A DNA stretch of 64,000 bases, from contig CM049306.1 in the NCBI GenBank assembly GCA_026874595.1, forward strand, positions 31,365,519-31,429,518. The letters run 5' to 3'. Numbering within the stretch: the first letter of the stretch is position 1; the number at the start of each line of letters is the position of its first letter. This DNA comes from Sipunculus nudus. Taxonomy: Eukaryota; Annelida; Sipuncula; Golfingiida; Sipunculidae. The notes below the pieces were generated by a model that saw only the letters and a list, made by a program, of their open reading frames with translations, did no database searches and was not told the DNA's origin. A program made the position numbers and the translations under genes. Below are positions 60,765 to 64,000 of this stretch, piece after piece.

Positions 60765-62110
60765 CCTAAGACATTTGTGGAAGATTTCGACCCTGATCAA
60801 CTTGAACAGTTCTTCACAAAGGAAGAGTTGTTGCGTTTTGGACAACACTTAAGGCTAAGCTTTGAGATAGTCTTACATCATTGCTGAAATCATGCAAGAT
60901 CTAGTTAGCAATGGTTTAACTGAAAAGAGTGAAGTGGAAAAATCAAGGAATGACAGCCTTGCTATGCATTAAGAAATAAAAAAGTTGTAAATGCAAAATG
61001 AGCTAGCATTAAAGCAGTTAGAATTAGAAAAAGAAAAAACAAAGAGAAGAGAAGGAATTAGAAAAACAAAACAAAATAGAAAGATATATAGACTAGAAAA
61101 AGAAAAAGAAATTGAATTAAAACGACTGGAGTTAGAAAGACTTAAACTAGAGCATTGTCTACGTGCTGTCCCAGCTCACAGTTTTGATGTTTCTAAACAC
61201 ATTAGACTTGTCCTACCTTTTGAAGAAAAAGAGGTTGATAAATATTTCTTACACTTTGAGAAAGTAGCTGAAAATTTAAAATGGCAAGGCCAGAGAAATT
61301 TATACAGAGCTTTCTGTAGAAGCCGCTGCTGACTATGACCAGGTTAAACGTTTAATCCTAAAAGGTTATGAGTTAGTTCCGGAGGCTTGCCGCCAGAAAC
61401 TCAGAAATTGGGAAAAGCGCAAAGAACAGACTTATGTAGAATTTGCTAGGACAAAAGAGCAGTTGTTTGGTCGTTGGTGTAGTTCTAAAAATGTAATGAA
61501 ATATTTTGACAATTTGCGCCAGTTGATTTTGCTTGAAGAATTTGATCACTGTATTAACGCAGATGTTAAAACTTTTCTGGGTGAGAAAAGTCCGGAAACA
61601 ATTGACATTGCTGCTCAATAAACTGATAATTATTCATTAACACACAAAATGTCCTTTACTAGCAAATCAAACCAGTCATTCACAAACAAGAATCTAAATC
61701 AGTATGGTCAAAAGAAGTTTAAAGCATAATCACCCAGTACTAGTATTCCTGATAGTTCAGCAAAGTCCATAGCTGCAACTCAGTCCATGTCTACCGTGTC
61801 TAAGTCCAACAAAGACCAGTCATTTTTAAAGAAAATCTGTAATTACTGCAAGAAGGAAGGTCATTTAATATCTGACTGCTGGAAGCCTGCGAATATACCC
61901 AAACAGTTAACCTTCTGGTTTTGTATCAAAGCCTATGCATAGCCTAGTACAAGAGCAAGGCTCTTTTCATGTAAATACGGGGTTCAACTCCTTATTTAAC
62001 TCTAATAAAGAGTGTGATGCTACGGAGGCCAACGTGCCGTCTGACTCCAAAGAAAAATGCATAGCTTGCGGGATAAAAACGTCAGTTTCATGCGAGGAAT
62101 TTAATAAGGC
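60765..62110 (+). pseudogene. Gag of the Gypsy-type element, broken by frameshifts and stops
   Basis: An N-terminal piece (FKPKTFVEDFDPDQLEQFF) is followed by frame breaks near 60870. A long charged helix comes next (LELEKEKTKRREG..., 60991-61160), then FDVSKHIRLVLPFEEKEVDK. A frameshift at about 61285 leads to a SCAN-related capsid segment (YELVPEACRQKLRNWEKRKE, ending near a stop at 61618-61620). The zinc knuckle CNYCKKEGHLISDC (CX2CX4HX4C) is at 61839-61880. Gag packages element RNA. The copy is inactive. Confidence 0.85.
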
Positions 62111-62124
62111 TAGGTCCTTTCAAG

Positions 62125-62215
62125 ACTCCTGATTTTTTTTATCTCAATTACAAAATTTATGTTCTTTACGAATACGTGATCCGTTGATATCAGGTTCCGT
62201 AACAAAATCTAGAAC
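62125..62215. repeat. Direct repeat flanking the gag segment, copy 2
   Basis: This is the partner of 60505-60605. It begins where the gag similarity ends, so it marks the truncation point of the element. Confidence 0.7.
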
Positions 62216-62424
62216 TTCTATATTCATGTTATTCTTTCACAAGGACATAACATCTAGAAAATGTACCATCAAGCTCATCACAAAGTACCATTATTGCACA
62301 AGGAAGTGATCTTCTACATACGTGTGTTGATTTTGTGTCAAGTTACTATGCAGTATTTATCTGCATCGTAGCCACATCACAAATCAAGCAAACCGCAAAC
62401 ACATCTACAGTGCATCAGGCTGGG

Positions 62425-62560
62425 TTCAGGCGTAGATGAGTGGTTATTAAGGCATATTGACGTCGGAGCAGAAGGTTCGGGCCTCGAAACGGGCCGTTTA
62501 TGCCTCAGTGGCATAATATTGAAATGTCGCTAGAACCCCTGAGATTGTCTCCTACTTCTC
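62425..62560 (+). mobile_element. Possible tRNA-derived SINE head
   Basis: TAGATGAGTGG (62433-62443) resembles a Pol III A box and GGTTCGGGCCT (62474-62484) a B box, at a spacing normal for tRNA genes. The flanking sequence does not fold into a full cloverleaf by eye, so a SINE is more likely than a tRNA gene. Confidence 0.35.
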
Positions 62561-63730
62561 AACGATAGGTTATCACAACTGGATTTATCATATTGCATAT
62601 TAATCCAGAAGGCTTAATGATAACATACAAATAATAAACCTAGGAATATAAAGAAAGAAATAACAGTACTGGGCACGTACAATTCATTTCGTGTTCAAAA
62701 CCAGGCATTGTTTGATTAATTTTATTGCTTATTCGGTTCATTCCCAGAGTTCCCAAGTAAAGACGGATTATTGAATAGGCCTATGGAATGTAAATAGGGA
62801 TGTACTGGAACACTGTATTGTGTTTTAAGGATTAAGGGGCCATTTTTTAATTCCATATACTCTGTCGATCATTGTAAAAAATACAATCAGAAGAACGCCT
62901 GATGCATACAATATTGAGAAAAACAAAAGTGCCCATTTTATCCCCTCAAGATGAAACCGTACATGTCTACATCGCGGGACAAGTTAATTGCCACCGGACA
63001 TATAAAATGCTGCTGTGACGTTGTTTAATTGTTAACATGATTAACATTTAAAACAGTGATAAACAAAGGCCTGAATTTTATCTATTATGCTCAGCCCACA
63101 CGTTAAGTCAGTTACATATAATAGTGAATAAGAAGTTAAGAAGGTTACTTACCACAGGTAACTGTCGTTCATAATGAACACAAACGTAACATTTAGGAAC
63201 AACTACAGAGCGCACGGGGAATCTACTTATATCTAGACACCAAGCTGTAACACTGATAAAAACATATCGGTAGCGGCTGCGTCAGGCACGTGCTTCACAT
63301 AATACACCCGGCCAGCGATCATCAGTCATGCATTTATATGAATTATACTTATCCTGGGATATCAGTGTGAGGCTTCCCGTAGTTTGTAGATAATTTTGTG
63401 ACACATTAAAAAATAACTCATGCATAAATTTATCAGTTTGAACCACCGGTATTGATGTTCGGCTTGTTGAGGGAATTGTCATAATCAGGGGCGGATCCAA
63501 GATTTCTTATTGGAAAAGAGGGATGGGGTTAACATCAAATATGTAACACTCATCAACACACATACATACATACTTTATATAATTCGTTGTACAGCGCGAT
63601 AGTTTGTAGTCAAAGTGCAGGTAAGAAGAAGGGTGCTCTCAGGCCATGGCGCACAGCAGAACGCGGAAAGTCCAAGAACGTGCATGTATGCAGAAGTCAT
63701 TCACATTCAGTACGTCACGGCATGGGTTGC

Positions 63731-64000
63731 TCTCAACAGATTAATTTCCCCTTTTTGTTATGTTTAATATATCCACATATTGCTTATATATTGTCTTTCC
63801 TTAATCAGTTCCAGTTTGCTAGTCTCTCCCTCTTTTGATTATAAGCCAGAAAATGCTACCTTGAGTATCTCAATTTCAAGTTATTATGCAGTTAAATTCG
63901 ACGCTACCAGGTGGCGCCATCGGCCGATGTCATAGCAAGGAAATTCATTCCCTCTGTCGGCCGACCTCTTGATCTCTCTTTAGGTGTTCTAAAACAACTA
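63731..64000. other. Right end of the window
   Basis: I see no gene. The homology to copy A fades at about 63730-63750. Confidence 0.4.

Larger units (their letters stand above)
59811..62127 (+). mobile_element. Ty3/Gypsy-type LTR retrotransposon, 3'-truncated (LTR, primer site, gag)
   Basis: The parts are in order: LTR (59811-60291), primer-binding site (60293-60306), leader, then a broken gag to about 62110. No protease, RT or integrase follows and no 3' LTR is seen in the window. The Gag type is the one related to SCAN domains (Gmr1-like Gypsy group). It lies in the part of copy B that is absent from copy A. Confidence 0.78.
54125..63730. repeat. Segmental duplication, copy B (5' region of the intact amidase)
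   Basis: This is the partner of copy A. Relative to A it carries a GC-rich-ended element at 54179-55620 and a block at about 57360-63125 containing a Gypsy remnant. Outside the insertions the order of matching blocks is the same as in A. Confidence 0.8.

Noticed and set aside
62425-62500. tRNA gene
   Set aside because: A- and B-box-like motifs are present but no convincing acceptor stem or cloverleaf; kept only as a possible SINE.

Overview
This window is animal nuclear DNA. It is AT-rich, intron-rich and heavily loaded with transposons and tandem repeats. The mix of repeats (L1-clade and CR1-like LINEs, a Ty3/Gypsy gag with zinc knuckle, a THAP-encoding TTAA transposon, many (TA)n tracts, a GACGGACGG-ended dispersed repeat) suggests a lophotrochozoan, most likely a bivalve mollusc. 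That assignment is inference; nothing in the window names the species.

The one clear host gene is on the minus strand from 55828 to 20753. It has 12 coding exons totalling about 1.54 kb spread over 35 kb, and encodes an amidase-signature amidase of about 512 residues. All splice phases agree. The Lys-Ser-Ser triad falls at K106, S181 and S205, with the same spacing (75 and 24) as Lys142/Ser217/Ser241 of mammalian FAAH. One intron is GC-AG. A second copy of the first coding exon (1238-1253) lies at the left edge inside a diverged segmental duplication, so a paralogous amidase gene very probably continues off the left end.

Layout, left to right: 1-1280, start of the second amidase gene and a small open frame. 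1000-5830, upstream half of the duplication (copy A) carrying a 2.3 kb fold-back-like insertion. 5830-10560, no recognisable gene. 10560-18850, a decayed L1-clade LINE on the minus strand, split by a 3.9 kb insertion with a 9-bp target duplication. 18850-20752, non-coding 3' flank with two (TA)n runs. 20753-55828, the amidase gene. Its last intron (13.7 kb) holds two arrays of a 38-bp minisatellite, a 2 kb insertion between them, and a dead CR1-like LINE. Intron 7 holds a 4.8 kb transposon with roughly 390-bp inverted ends, TTAA target duplication and a THAP-domain gene (Kolobok-like). Intron 1 holds a GC-rich-ended hAT-like element. 54125-63730 is copy B of the duplication, interrupted near 57360-63125 by other sequence including a truncated Gypsy element with an LTR, primer-binding site and gag remnant.

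Comparing copies A and B gives empty sites for several insertions, which orders events: duplication first, then the hAT-like, Gypsy and fold-back insertions.
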